Assembly (NCBI RefSeq): GCF_032918005.1
Contig: NZ_CP136628.1
Location: 4,449,501-4,513,500, forward strand
DNA: 64,000 bases
Source: Bradyrhizobium sp. NDS-1
GTDB lineage: Bacteria; Pseudomonadota; Alphaproteobacteria; Rhizobiales; Xanthobacteraceae
Direction: 5' to 3'
Of this stretch, positions 9,798-18,573 are shown piece after piece. The first letter of the stretch is position 1. Each line of letters starts with the position of its first letter. The notes under the pieces are model-generated. The model had not been told where the DNA came from. It saw nothing but the letters and a program-made list of their open reading frames with translations, and did not search any database. The position numbers were made by a program, and so were the translations under genes.

Positions 9798-11294
9798 TTG
9801 TCCGAACTTTGCGATTCCGGCGCCGTCGAGCTGCGCCGCCTCTTGGCTGCGCGGGCGATCTCGCCCGTCGAGCTGCTGGAGTCCTGCCTGTCGCGGATCG
9901 CCACCGTCAATCCCGCCGTCAACGCGGTCGTGACGCTGGACGAGCCGGGCGCACGTGCCGCTGCCAAGGCGGCCGAAGCCGCTATCCTGCGCGGCGAAGA
10001 TCGTGGCGCCCTGCACGGCCTTCCCGTTCTCATCAAGGACACCCAGGACACCGCCGGGATGCGGTCCACCTATGGCAGCCCGCTGCTGAAGGATAACGTT
10101 CCAGCCGCCGACCAGGGCTCGGTCGCGCGGCTGCGCGCCGCCGGCGCCGTCATCTTCGGCAAGACCAACACCCCGGAATGGGCGGCCGGCGGCAACACCC
10201 GCAATCCCGTGTTCGGCGCGACCGGCAACCCCTTCGATCCCATGCGCTCGGCGGCCGGCTCCTCCGGCGGCTCGGCGGTGGCGCTCGCATGCGGCATGGC
10301 CCCGCTCGCCTCGGGCTCCGACACCGGCGGCTCCTTGCGCAATCCGGCCGGCTTCGCCGGCATTGTCGGCATGCGTCCATCCTACGGACTCGTCGCCAGC
10401 GAAAAACGTGCGTTCGGCTGGTCCAATTTGTCGACCGACGGGCCGATGGCACGCAACGTCGCCGACACCGCGCTGATGCTGTCGGTGATGGCGAGCGATG
10501 ATGCCCGCGATCCGCTCGCCTATACGCTGCCCGGCGAGCCCCTGCGCGCGCGCGCCGAGCGCTGGGCCGCCCCGCGCCCCGCAGAGCTCGGCAGGCTGCG
10601 CCTCGCCTTCACCGAGGATTTCGGCTTCGCTCCGACCGAGCAGGCGATCCGCCGCGTGTTTCGCACGCGCGTGAAGAAACTTGCGCCTCTCTTCGCCGAA
10701 TGCCGCGAGGCGACGCCGGATTGCTCCGGCGCCGACGACGCTTTTGCGGTGCTGCGCGCGGGCATGTTCCTGGCGATGCACGGCAAGAACTACAAGGAAC
10801 GTCCCGAGATGCTCGGCCCCAATGTCCGCGCCAATGTCGAGGAAGGGCTCGGCTACGCGCTCGAAGATCATGCGCGGGCCACGACGACGCAGACGCGGAT
10901 CTATCGCGCCTATCAGAGGTTCTTCGAAACCTGCGACGTGCTGATCAGCCCGACCATCACGCTGAGCCCGCGGCCGTGGTCCGAGCCTTATCCGGCGGAG
11001 ATCGACGGCGCGCCGACCAAATCCTACTTCCACTGGCTCGCGCTGGCCTACGCCGTCACGCTTCCCGGCCATCCCGCCATCAGCATTCCGCTCGGCGTCG
11101 ATGAAGCCGGCCTGCCGTTCGGCCTCCAGATCGTCGGTCCGCGCGGCGGCGACGCCATCGTGCTGTCTGTTGCCGCGAGCATTGAGGCAGCCTTCGCAGG
11201 CGATGCGCAGATGTGCCGGCCGGTGCCTGACCTGGCACGGCTCGCCGCAGCACCGGCTCTATCGTCTGCTCCCGGCTTCCTCACCTGGGAATAA
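9798..11294 (+). CDS. Amidase signature family enzyme
   Basis: A 498-residue amide hydrolase. The Ser-cisSer-Lys triad is visible as K80 (VLIKDTQDT), S155 (AAGSSGGS) and S179 (SDTGGSLR), with spacings of 75 and 24 residues as in fatty acid amide hydrolase and other family members. I place the start at TTG 9798, seven bases after AAAGGGG. An ATG 16 codons upstream (9750) lacks a ribosome site and sits directly behind the rne terminator. The substrate is not predictable from sequence; the family includes GatA, but here there is no gatB or gatC nearby. It lies 20 bp before a DadA-like oxidoreductase, so the pair may degrade an amide whose product is an amino acid. Confidence 0.9.
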   Translation: MSELCDSGAVELRRLLAARAISPVELLESCLSRIATVNPAVNAVVTLDEPGARAAAKAAEAAILRGEDRGALHGLPVLIKDTQDTAGMRSTYGSPLLKDNVPAADQGSVARLRAAGAVIFGKTNTPEWAAGGNTRNPVFGATGNPFDPMRSAAGSSGGSAVALACGMAPLASGSDTGGSLRNPAGFAGIVGMRPSYGLVASEKRAFGWSNLSTDGPMARNVADTALMLSVMASDDARDPLAYTLPGEPLRARAERWAAPRPAELGRLRLAFTEDFGFAPTEQAIRRVFRTRVKKLAPLFAECREATPDCSGADDAFAVLRAGMFLAMHGKNYKERPEMLGPNVRANVEEGLGYALEDHARATTTQTRIYRAYQRFFETCDVLISPTITLSPRPWSEPYPAEIDGAPTKSYFHWLALAYAVTLPGHPAISIPLGVDEAGLPFGLQIVGPRGGDAIVLSVAASIEAAFAGDAQMCRPVPDLARLAAAPALSSAPGFLTWE

Positions 11295-11314
11295 CCGACA
11301 GGAGAATTCTTCCG

Positions 11315-12547
11315 ATGCAAAGCGCAATCGTTCTCGGCGGCGGCATGATCGGCGTGAGCGCGGCGCTGCACCTGCAGCAGCGCGGCTGGACCGTCACGCT
11401 CGTCGATCGCAGGGAGCCCGGCCGCGAGACCAGTTATGGCAATGCCGGAATGATTCAGGCCGAAGCGGTCCGTCCCTATCCGATGCCGCGCGATCTTGCG
11501 ACGCTCCTCAAGATCGCGACCGGCCGGACCAACGACGTTCGCTACAGCCTGTCGTCGCTTCACCGCCATGTCGAGCCCCTGCTCCGCTATTGGTGGCACT
11601 CGGCGCCGAAGCGGCATCGCGAGGCGATCGAGGCCTGGGCACGGCTGATCGCCTACGCGACCGCAGAGCACGACATCCTCATCCGGCAAGCCCATGCCGA
11701 CAATCTGATCCGCCGCGCCGGCTATCGCATGCTCCACCGCGATGCCGCTTCATTCGATCTCGCGGTCAAGACGGCGGAGGAAGATCAACGCGAATTCGGC
11801 GTGAGTTTTCGCGTGCTCTCCGGCAGCGAGCTTGCCAAGGCCGAGCCGATCCTGCGCGACGATCTCCCCGGCGCGATCCATTGGCTCGACACCTGGACCG
11901 TGTCCGATCCAGGAGCGCTCGTCACGGCGTATGCCGAGCTGTTCGAGCGCCTCGGCGGCAGCATCGTTCTCGGTGACGCCCAGAGCCTGCGGCAGACCAG
12001 GACGGGCTGGTCCGTCGATACCGACCAGGGGCGCCTCGATGCCGCCCATGCCGTCGTGACGCTCGGGCCGTGGTCGCCCGATCTGCTGCACAAGTTCGGC
12101 TATCGCATTCCGCTGGTGCGCAAGCGCGGCTACCACATGCATTACAGCGGCGGCGCCTCGCTCGATTTGCCTCTCGTCGACAAGGGCGGCGGCTATGCGA
12201 TGGGACCCATGGCCAAAGGCATCCGCATCACCACAGGAGCCGAGCTAACGAGTCCCGACGCGCTCGCAACGCCCGTGCAGCTCGCCAGCGCGGAAGGCTC
12301 CGCACGCGAGCTGATCGACCTCGGCAAGCGCGTCGAGCCCGATCCGTGGTTCGGCACCCGCCCCTGCACGCCCGACATGCTCCCGGTGCTCGGGCAAGCA
12401 CCGCGCCATCCGGGCCTCTGGATGAATTTCGGCCACGGCCACCAGGGCTTTACCCTGGGACCGGCGACGGGGCGCCTGCTCGCCGAGATCATGAGCGGCG
12501 AGACCCCGGCGATCGATCCGGCGCCTTATCGGCCGGAGCGGTTCTAG
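11315..12547 (+). CDS. FAD-dependent oxidoreductase, D-amino-acid dehydrogenase (DadA) type
   Basis: A 410-residue flavoprotein of the DAO family. The N-terminal FAD-binding fold is clear (IVLGGGMIGVSAALHLQQRGW, ending in the acidic-type VDRRE segment), followed by ETSYGNAGMIQAE, which matches the ETSxANAG signature of DadA-like enzymes. The C-terminal FAD segment contains GLWMNFGHGHQGFTLGPATG. Relatives deaminate D-amino acids and pass electrons to the respiratory chain. The start ATG has a good AGGAGA site 8-9 bases upstream. Probably cotranscribed with the amidase. The exact substrate is unknown, and sarcosine- or proline-type substrates cannot be excluded. Confidence 0.88.
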   Translation: MQSAIVLGGGMIGVSAALHLQQRGWTVTLVDRREPGRETSYGNAGMIQAEAVRPYPMPRDLATLLKIATGRTNDVRYSLSSLHRHVEPLLRYWWHSAPKRHREAIEAWARLIAYATAEHDILIRQAHADNLIRRAGYRMLHRDAASFDLAVKTAEEDQREFGVSFRVLSGSELAKAEPILRDDLPGAIHWLDTWTVSDPGALVTAYAELFERLGGSIVLGDAQSLRQTRTGWSVDTDQGRLDAAHAVVTLGPWSPDLLHKFGYRIPLVRKRGYHMHYSGGASLDLPLVDKGGGYAMGPMAKGIRITTGAELTSPDALATPVQLASAEGSARELIDLGKRVEPDPWFGTRPCTPDMLPVLGQAPRHPGLWMNFGHGHQGFTLGPATGRLLAEIMSGETPAIDPAPYRPERF

Positions 12548-12551
12548 TCCC

Positions 12552-12586
12552 GAAAAGAAAGGGCTGATCGAATCTCGATCAGCCCT
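12552..12586 (-). terminator. Terminator between convergent dadA-like gene and dctA
   Basis: A perfect 12-bp stem, AGGGCTGATCGA (12560-12571) and TCGATCAGCCCT (12575-12586), has a 3-base loop. On the minus strand it is followed by TTTCTTTTC, so it best terminates dctA. It probably also stops rightward transcription. Confidence 0.88.
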
Positions 12587-12619
12587 CCACTCTCGAAGCC
12601 TGACGATGCAGTATGCAGG

Positions 12620-13954
12620 TCAGTCCGTCGTGATCGCCGTCTCCATGTCGGTCGGATCGATCTCCTTGGCGAGGTTGGCGTTGAGCTTGTCGCGGTCGAG
12701 CTCGCCTTCCCACCAGGCGACGACCACGCAGGCGACGCCGTTACCGCACAGATTGGTCAGCGCACGGCACTCGCTCATGAACTTGTCGATGCCAAGCACG
12801 ATGGCCATGCCCGGCACGAGGCGCGGATCGACCACGGCGAGCGTTGCCGCCAGCGTGATGAAGCCCGCACCGGTGATGCCGGAGGCGCCCTTCGATGTCA
12901 GCATGGCCACGACCAGGATCGTGGCCTGCTGGCTGAAGGAGAGATCGAAACCGAGCGCCTGCGCGATGAAGAGCGTCGCCAGCGTCATGTAGATGTTGGT
13001 GCCATCGAGGTTGAACGAGTAACCCGTCGGCACCACGAGGCCGACCACCGACTTGGAGCAGCCGAGCCGCTCCAGCTTCTCCATCAGCGATGGCAGTGCG
13101 CTTTCCGAGGACGAGGTGCCGAGCACGATCAGCAGCTCGTCCTTGATGTAGGCGAGGAACTTGAAGATCGAGAACCCGGCCATGCGCGCGATGAGGCCGA
13201 GCACGACGAACACGAACAGCGCCGCGGTGACGTAGAACGTGGCGATCAGGCCGATCAGGTTGAGGATCGCGCCGGTGCCGAACTTGCCGATCGTGTAGGC
13301 CATCGCACCGAACGCGCCGATCGGCGCGGCGCGCATCACGATGGAGATGACACCGAACACGGCGTGGGCAGCATCGTCGATGAAGCTGCGAATGGTGTGA
13401 CCGCGGTCGCCGAGGCTCATCAAGGCAAAGCCGAACAGCACCGAGAACAGCAGCACTTGCAAGATCTCGCCTTGCGCGAAGGCACCGACCACCGTGTCCG
13501 GAATGATGTGCAGCACGAAGTCAACGGACTTCTGACCGGCGGCCTGCTTGGCGTAATTGGCGACGGCCGCCTCGTTTGCCGCGCCACCGCCGAAGCCTGC
13601 GCCCGGCTTCACCAGATTGCCGATGACGAGGCCGATCACCAGTGCGAAGGTCGAGACGACCTCGAAATAGACCAGCGCCTTGACGCCGATGCGGCCGACC
13701 TTCTTGGCGTCCTGGATGTGGGCGATGCCCGAGACCACGGTGCAGAAGATGATCGGGGCGATCACCATCTTGATCAGCTTGATGAAGCCATCGCCCATCG
13801 CCTTGATCCAATCGTTGGTCGCGAACGACGGCCACAGCCAGCCGACGATGGCACCAAGCACGATGGCGATCAGCACCTGGACGTAGAGAACCTTGTACCA
13901 AGGCTTTGCTGCGGGCGGCGCGACCGGCGCATCCGCCATCGTTGTCGTCGTCAT
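12620..13954 (-). CDS. dctA: C4-dicarboxylate transporter DctA (DAACS family)
   Basis: A 444-residue inner-membrane symporter importing succinate, malate and fumarate with cations; in rhizobia it feeds bacteroids. I use ATG 13954, preceded by GAGGGGAG at 7-8 bases, rather than a GTG 21 bases upstream that lies before the ribosome site. The sequence carries the family's hydrophobic segments and the re-entrant-loop signatures: serine-rich [18 protein letters not shown], the [11 protein letters not shown] motif, and [13 protein letters not shown]. No sensor pair like dctBD is adjacent and no sigma-54 promoter could be made out upstream, so regulation may differ from the classical rhizobial dct locus. 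Confidence 0.95.
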   Translation of the reverse strand: MTTTTMADAPVAPPAAKPWYKVLYVQVLIAIVLGAIVGWLWPSFATNDWIKAMGDGFIKLIKMVIAPIIFCTVVSGIAHIQDAKKVGRIGVKALVYFEVVSTFALVIGLVIGNLVKPGAGFGGGAANEAAVANYAKQAAGQKSVDFVLHIIPDTVVGAFAQGEILQVLLFSVLFGFALMSLGDRGHTIRSFIDDAAHAVFGVISIVMRAAPIGAFGAMAYTIGKFGTGAILNLIGLIATFYVTAALFVFVVLGLIARMAGFSIFKFLAYIKDELLIVLGTSSSESALPSLMEKLERLGCSKSVVGLVVPTGYSFNLDGTNIYMTLATLFIAQALGFDLSFSQQATILVVAMLTSKGASGITGAGFITLAATLAVVDPRLVPGMAIVLGIDKFMSECRALTNLCGNGVACVVVAWWEGELDRDKLNANLAKEIDPTDMETAITTD

Positions 13955-13977
13955 CGTTTCACTCCCCTCAAACACTC

Positions 13978-14006
13978 GGGCCAGCCAAGATCAACTTGGC
14001 CGGCCC
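13978..14006 (-). terminator. Stem-loop between bioY and dctA
   Basis: GGGCCAGCCAAG (13978-13989) and CTTGGCCGGCCC (13995-14006) form a 12-bp stem with one mismatch and a 5-base loop. It lies downstream of bioY and just upstream of dctA on the same strand. With no T-run it may be a weak terminator, or an operator of dctA. Confidence 0.5.
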
Positions 14007-14037
14007 TGTCAATTCACACTGCTGGTTGTAGCGCGTC

Positions 14038-14652
14038 TTACCTGCGGCGATCGACGATCCGGCGCGCTGCCGGCATCAACGCCGCGCCGAGCGCGTTCTT
14101 GACCAGCGAAGCCGCAATGAACGGCAAGATGCCGACCTGCCAGGCCTTCGCAGCGCCCAGACCGAGGCCGAACGCCAACCAGCCGAACCCGGCGGCGAGA
14201 ATGACGACATGGCCAACGGCCATCGCCGCAAACAGCAGCACCACGCTGCGATCCCAGCCGCGCTCGGCGAGCCAACCGGTCGCGAAAGCAGCCGCAACGA
14301 AGCCGAACAGATAGCCTGCGGTCGGTCCAACCAGCGGCGCAATTCCACCCACCGGTCCGGCAAACACCGGAAGCCCGAGCGCGCCCTCGGCGAGATAGGC
14401 GATCATGGTTGCGCTGCCAAGACGCCAGCCATAGGCAGCGCCGATCATCAGGACCACCAGCGTCTGCAACGTCATGGGCACGTAGGGCAGCGGCAGGTTG
14501 ATCTTGGCCGACAGCGCCATCAGTGCCGTACCGAGAGCGACCAGCACGATCGCGCGCACTGTGCCGACGGTTTCGCCGGGCCGGGTCGGCCACATCAATG
14601 CGGCGAGAGGTGAATGGGTAGCAGCAGCAGGCAAGACAGATCGGTCAGACAA
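14038..14652 (-). CDS. bioY: Biotin transporter BioY
   Basis: A 204-residue integral membrane protein with about six hydrophobic segments, matching the S (substrate-capture) component of ECF biotin transporters. Family features include LPYVPMTLQTLVVLMIGAAYG, the biotin-binding region around GLPVFAG, and GGIAPLVGPTAGYLFGF. No bioM or bioN energising genes are adjacent; solitary BioY proteins are reported to work alone or with a shared module. It lies 32 bp downstream of the aminotransferase on the same strand. No BioR-type TTATnnATAA palindrome was seen in that short gap. Confidence 0.94.
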   Translation of the reverse strand: MSDRSVLPAAATHSPLAALMWPTRPGETVGTVRAIVLVALGTALMALSAKINLPLPYVPMTLQTLVVLMIGAAYGWRLGSATMIAYLAEGALGLPVFAGPVGGIAPLVGPTAGYLFGFVAAAFATGWLAERGWDRSVVLLFAAMAVGHVVILAAGFGWLAFGLGLGAAKAWQVGILPFIAASLVKNALGAALMPAARRIVDRRR

Positions 14653-14684
14653 GATGAACTCCGGAAGTGGTCGACAACTGGCGG

Positions 14685-15872
14685 CTATTTAAGCCAGTGA
14701 GCGATCCGGTCAACTGCCTCGCGCATCTCCCCAGGCGAGCGCGCATAGGAAAGACGAATGAACGCGCGGCCGTGAACGGGATCGAAATCGAGGCCGGGCG
14801 TTGCCGCAACGCGCGCCTGCTCGAGCATCTGCTTGGCAAACTCGAAACTGTCGGAGGTGAAGTCCGAGACGTCGGTATAGAGATAGAATGCACCGTCGGC
14901 CGGCAGGAACTTGGCGAGGCCGGCTTTCGGCAATCCCTCGATCAGGATCCGCCGGTTTTCCTGATAGCCGTGCTTGATCGCCTCCATCTCGGCCGCACCG
15001 TCGAAGGCGGCCTCCGCTGCGATCTGCGACAGTGACGGCACCGAGATCGACAGGTTCTGCTGCAGCCGCTCGATCGGCCGCACCAGGATTTCCGGTACGA
15101 CCATCCAGCCGACGCGCCAGCCGGTCATGCAGAAATACTTCGAGAACGAATTGATCACGAGCGCGTGCTCGGAGAGCGCGGCGGCGGTGACGGCCGGAAA
15201 CGCATAATCGAGCCCGTGATAGATTTCGTCCGAGATGAAGCGGATGCCCGCGTCTTCGGCGGCCGCAATCAGGCCGGCGAGCGCATCGCGGGACATCATC
15301 GTGCCTGTCGGATTGGCGGGGCTGCCGACCAGCACGCCCTTCAATGGCGCCTTGCGATGCGCCGCGAGCAATGCCTCGCCGGTGAGCGCGTGGCGCGTCT
15401 CGTTCGTGGTCTCGATCAGCACCGGCTCGCAACCGAGCGCGGTGAGGATATGACGGTAAGGCGGATAACCCGGCACCGTCACGGCAACGCGGTCGCCCGG
15501 CTCGAACATCGACAGGAAAGCCAGGATGAACCCACCGGAGGAGCCGGTGGTCACCACGATCCGCTCGGGGCTGACGTCACAGCCATAGGCATCGCGATAA
15601 TGGCGCGCGATGCGCTCGCGCAGGCTGGGGATGCCAAGCGCGGAGGTATAATCGATCCGTCCGGCCTCCAGCGCCGCATGGGCGGCCGCAATCGCGGTTT
15701 TGGGGGCGCCGGCCGCGGGCTGGCCGACCTCCATGTGGATGACATGGCCGCCAGCGGCCTCGATTCGGGCCGCCGCGGCCATGACGTCCATCACCATGAA
15801 CGGGGGAACATCGCTCCGGCGGGAGGGCTCGAGCCACTGCCCCAACCGGTTCCTCAAGGTCGCATCGTGCAT
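14685..15872 (-). CDS. PLP-dependent aminotransferase, class I/II
   Basis: A 395-residue fold-type I aminotransferase, related to aspartate/aromatic aminotransferases. The lysine that binds pyridoxal phosphate lies in NSFSKYFCMTGWRVGW. Other landmarks are TTGSSGGF (cofactor phosphate region), GSPANPTGT (Asn ligand), ISDEIYHGLDY (Asp/Tyr ligands) and the C-terminal FIRLSYA with the Arg that binds substrate carboxylate. The substrate is not resolvable. It is cotranscribed with bioY, so a role linked to pimelate/biotin metabolism is conceivable, but sequence alone does not support it. Confidence 0.92.
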   Translation of the reverse strand: MHDATLRNRLGQWLEPSRRSDVPPFMVMDVMAAAARIEAAGGHVIHMEVGQPAAGAPKTAIAAAHAALEAGRIDYTSALGIPSLRERIARHYRDAYGCDVSPERIVVTTGSSGGFILAFLSMFEPGDRVAVTVPGYPPYRHILTALGCEPVLIETTNETRHALTGEALLAAHRKAPLKGVLVGSPANPTGTMMSRDALAGLIAAAEDAGIRFISDEIYHGLDYAFPAVTAAALSEHALVINSFSKYFCMTGWRVGWMVVPEILVRPIERLQQNLSISVPSLSQIAAEAAFDGAAEMEAIKHGYQENRRILIEGLPKAGLAKFLPADGAFYLYTDVSDFTSDSFEFAKQMLEQARVAATPGLDFDPVHGRAFIRLSYARSPGEMREAVDRIAHWLK

Positions 15873-15893
15873 CGATTTCTGCTATTTCGCTGG

Positions 15894-15936
15894 CGGACCG
15901 GCGCGACCGGTCCGAAAAACGGGGCGCTTGCGCCCC
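15894..15936. repeat. Two adjacent hairpins in the divergent aminotransferase/M48 promoter region
   Basis: CGGACCGG (15894-15901) pairs perfectly with CCGGTCCG (15907-15914), and GGGGCG pairs with CGCCCC across 15921-15936. Both lie between two divergent genes (15872 and 16067). They could be operators or an attenuator in the aminotransferase-bioY transcript. Confidence 0.5.
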
Positions 15937-16066
15937 AGACTGGCCGCATTGTACGGCTCATAAGGGGAACGGCTCACAAGGGCATATCGCGTATCCGGTC
16001 CGCCGCCAATCGCCAAAACCAATCACGAAACTGCTTTGATCAAGACCGTTTGACCCAGACCGCCTG

Positions 16067-17467
16067 ATGTTGCTCCAGATCGCATTGCGCAAGAAGGCCT
16101 CCACCCTCACCGCCCTGGTCACGGCCGCGGCGATCGTGCTGACGCCGTTCTCGGCCGCGCGCGCGCAGGCCAAGGGGCCGCCGGTGCTGCGCGACACCGA
16201 AACCGAGCAGCTGCTGCGTGAATATACCCGCCCGATCCTGCGCGTTGCCGGTCTGGAGAAGCACAACATCCAGATGGTGATCATCAACGACGGCTCGTTC
16301 AACGCGTTCGTCGCGGACGGCCGCCGCATCTTCGTCAATTGGGGCGCGATACTCCAGTCGGAAACGCCGAACCAGATCATCGGCGTGCTCGCGCACGAGA
16401 CCGGGCATCTGGCGGGCGGCCATCTCTCCAAGCTGCGCGAGCAGCTCGCCACGGCCCAGACCCAGATGATCATCGCGATGCTGCTCGGCGCCGGAGCGAT
16501 CGCCGCCGGCGGCACCCAGCGCGGCAGCGCGGGCAGCAACGGCCTTGCCAATGTGGGGGCGGCCGCGCTCGCGGCGCCGCAGGAGATGATCCGCCGTTCG
16601 CTGCTGTCCTACCAGCGCCAGCAGGAGGAGAACGCCGACCGCGCCGGCGTAAAGTTCCTGACGGCGACCCAGCAATCGCCCAAGGGCATGTACGAGACCT
16701 TCAAGCGCTTCACCAGCGAGAGCCTGTTCGCCGCGCGCGGCGCCGATCCCTATCTCCAGTCGCATCCGATGCCGGCCGAGCGCGTCGCCTCGCTCCAGGA
16801 GTTCGCAAGCTCCAGTCCCTACTGGAACAAGAAGGACGACCCCGCGCTACAGCTCCGCCACGACATGGTGCGGGCGAAGATCTCCGCGTTCATGGAGCGG
16901 CCGGAGACGGTGTACCGCCGCTATCCCCAGACCAACGACAGCATGCCGGCGCGCTATGCCCGCGCTATCAGCACCTATCTGCATGGGGATTTGCGCAGCG
17001 CGCTCGCCCAGATCGACGCGCTGATCCAGGTCCAGCCGAACAACCCGTACTTCTACGAGGTGCGCGGCCAGGCCTTGCTGGAGAGCGGCAAACCGGCCGA
17101 TGCCATCGCTCCCCTGCGCAAGGCGGCGCAGCTCTCGAACAACGCGCCGCTCATCGAGATGTTACTTGGGCAGGCTCTGGTTGGAACCGATAATAAGGCC
17201 TACACGGACGACGCCGTTCGGATTCTCCGCGCCGCGGTGGCACGAGAGCCCGAGGCCGCGCTCGGCTATACCCAGCTCGCGATGGCCTATGGCCGGAAGG
17301 GAGACTATGCCGAGGCGGATCTCGCGTCGGCGCAGGCCGCGTATTTGCGCGGCGACAACAAGACCGCCCGCGAGCTTGCCACGCGCGCGAAAACCCGTTT
17401 CGCCGTCGGCACGCCCGGATGGGTCAAGGCCGACGACATCGTGGCGGCCAAGCCGCCGCGCAATTGA
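16067..17467 (+). CDS. Periplasmic M48 metalloprotease with TPR-like C-terminus (BepA/YfgC type)
   Basis: A 466-residue exported zinc peptidase. After a signal peptide (about residues 1-34) comes the M48 catalytic domain with HETGH (H110, E111, H114) and the third zinc ligand in QQEENADRAG (about E187). A hydrophobic loop (about 132-150) lies between them, as in BepA. The C-terminal 200 residues read as tetratricopeptide-like helices (ALAQIDALIQVQPNNPYFYEVRGQALLESGK and following). BepA-type proteases monitor outer-membrane protein assembly. The next gene is a DsbA-like oxidoreductase, fitting a periplasmic quality-control pair. The stop lies within a duplicated 22-bp sequence. Confidence 0.93.
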   Translation: MLLQIALRKKASTLTALVTAAAIVLTPFSAARAQAKGPPVLRDTETEQLLREYTRPILRVAGLEKHNIQMVIINDGSFNAFVADGRRIFVNWGAILQSETPNQIIGVLAHETGHLAGGHLSKLREQLATAQTQMIIAMLLGAGAIAAGGTQRGSAGSNGLANVGAAALAAPQEMIRRSLLSYQRQQEENADRAGVKFLTATQQSPKGMYETFKRFTSESLFAARGADPYLQSHPMPAERVASLQEFASSSPYWNKKDDPALQLRHDMVRAKISAFMERPETVYRRYPQTNDSMPARYARAISTYLHGDLRSALAQIDALIQVQPNNPYFYEVRGQALLESGKPADAIAPLRKAAQLSNNAPLIEMLLGQALVGTDNKAYTDDAVRILRAAVAREPEAALGYTQLAMAYGRKGDYAEADLASAQAAYLRGDNKTARELATRAKTRFAVGTPGWVKADDIVAAKPPRN

Positions 17468-17489
17468 ACATCGTGGCGGCCAAGCCGCC
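17436..17489 (+). repeat. Exact 22-bp direct repeat straddling the M48 protease stop codon
   Basis: The same 22 bases occur at 17436-17457 and 17468-17489 (32-bp period). They start ACATCGTGG and contain GGCGGC-CAA-GCCGCC, a 6-bp hairpin. The first copy encodes the protein's C-terminus; the stop (17465-17467) falls in the spacer. This looks like a recent local duplication. Confidence 0.9.
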
Positions 17490-17596
17490 ATGCAGTGAAA
17501 CAACCGAACGACGCCCGGCACCACGACGTCACGACATCGAGCTCAACTCCGCCGGGACGTTTTACCGAAACCTGCATTGGATAAGAGGATTTGCCC

Positions 17597-18364
17597 ATGC
17601 CTTCGCTGCGCCTGCTTGCTCCTGCGTTGTTTGCGCTCGCCCTGTTCGGCGCATCGGCGCCCGCGTCGGCCGACAGTTTCTCTGCTAGCCAGCGCACCGA
17701 CATCGAGACCATCATCAAGAACTACCTCGTCAACCACCCCGAGGTGCTCGAGGAGGCGATGGCCGAGCTGAGCAAGCGCCAGGCAGCGGCCGAAACGCAG
17801 AAGCACGAGGCCAGCGTCGCGCAGAATGCCGAGGCGATCTTCAACTCGCCGCGCCAGGTCGTGCTCGGCAACAAGGACGGCGATGTCACCTTCGTCGAAT
17901 TCTTCGACTACAATTGCGGCTACTGCAAACGCGCGATGGACGACATGCTTACGCTCATGAAGAGCGATCCGAAGCTGAAGGTCGTGCTGAAGGAGTTTCC
18001 GGTGCTGAGCCAGGGCTCGGTCGAAGCGGCCCAGGTCGCCGTCGCCGTGCGCATGCAGGACCCCTCAGGCAAGAAATATCTCGACTTCCACCAGAAGCTG
18101 CTCACCGGCCGCGGCGCCGCCGACAAGGCGCGCGCGATTCAGGCGGCCAAGGAAGCCGGCCTCGACACGGCGAAAATCGAAAAGGACATCGGCAGTCCCG
18201 AGGTGCGCGCCACCATCGAGGAGAACTTCAAGCTGGCCGAAGCGATGGGCATGAACGGCACGCCGAGCTACGTCATCGGCAAGCAGATCGTGATCGGCGC
18301 CGTCGGCGTGGAAAGCCTCAGGGAAAAGATCGGCATCGCCCGCTGCGGCAAGGCAACCTGCTGA
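17597..18364 (+). CDS. Periplasmic DsbA-family thiol:disulfide oxidoreductase
   Basis: A 255-residue exported thioredoxin-fold protein. The start is ATG 17597, seven bases after AGAGGA; an in-frame TTG at 17591 is too close to the ribosome site. The signal peptide ends near ASA-DS (residue 25). An N-terminal helical extension (about 30-80) precedes the thioredoxin domain with active site CGYC (C107, C110) and the cis-Pro loop NGTPSYVIG. Layout and length match the alphaproteobacterial DsbA/ScsC-like group (often annotated DsbA family or Com1-like). An extra C-terminal cysteine pair (ARCGKATC) ends the protein. It may act as an oxidase or isomerase; which one cannot be read from sequence. Confidence 0.93.
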   Translation: MPSLRLLAPALFALALFGASAPASADSFSASQRTDIETIIKNYLVNHPEVLEEAMAELSKRQAAAETQKHEASVAQNAEAIFNSPRQVVLGNKDGDVTFVEFFDYNCGYCKRAMDDMLTLMKSDPKLKVVLKEFPVLSQGSVEAAQVAVAVRMQDPSGKKYLDFHQKLLTGRGAADKARAIQAAKEAGLDTAKIEKDIGSPEVRATIEENFKLAEAMGMNGTPSYVIGKQIVIGAVGVESLREKIGIARCGKATC

Positions 18365-18393
18365 TCCCACGTCCTACGATACTGAAAACACGA

Positions 18394-18420
18394 AAGGCCG
18401 GCTGAAGAGCCGGCCTTCTT
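18394..18420 (+). terminator. Intrinsic terminator after the DsbA-family gene
   Basis: A 10-bp stem, AAGGCCGGCT (18394-18403) and AGCCGGCCTT (18408-18417), with a GAAG tetraloop is followed by a short T/C-rich tail. Confidence 0.88.
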
Positions 18421-18503
18421 CATGACGCCGAACGTTGGCGTCTTCGTGCAAAGTCGTTCATCTGGCATTCAACAAACAAATGCCGCGGAACAGGCGAAGT
18501 TCC

Positions 18504-18528
18504 GGAACAACTGAAATCTCCTTTCGTT
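18504..18528 (+). promoter_or_regulatory. EcfG-type general stress promoter upstream of DUF1236 gene
   Basis: GGAAC at 18504-18508 and CGTT at 18525-18528 are separated by exactly 16 bases. This matches the alphaproteobacterial general-stress sigma factor EcfG consensus (GGAAC-N16/17-CGTT). It ends 45 bp before the ATG. Confidence 0.85.
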
Positions 18529-18573
18529 GTCGGCGCGGGCAATGACGCAAAGACCACGTGAGGAGAATTTTCG

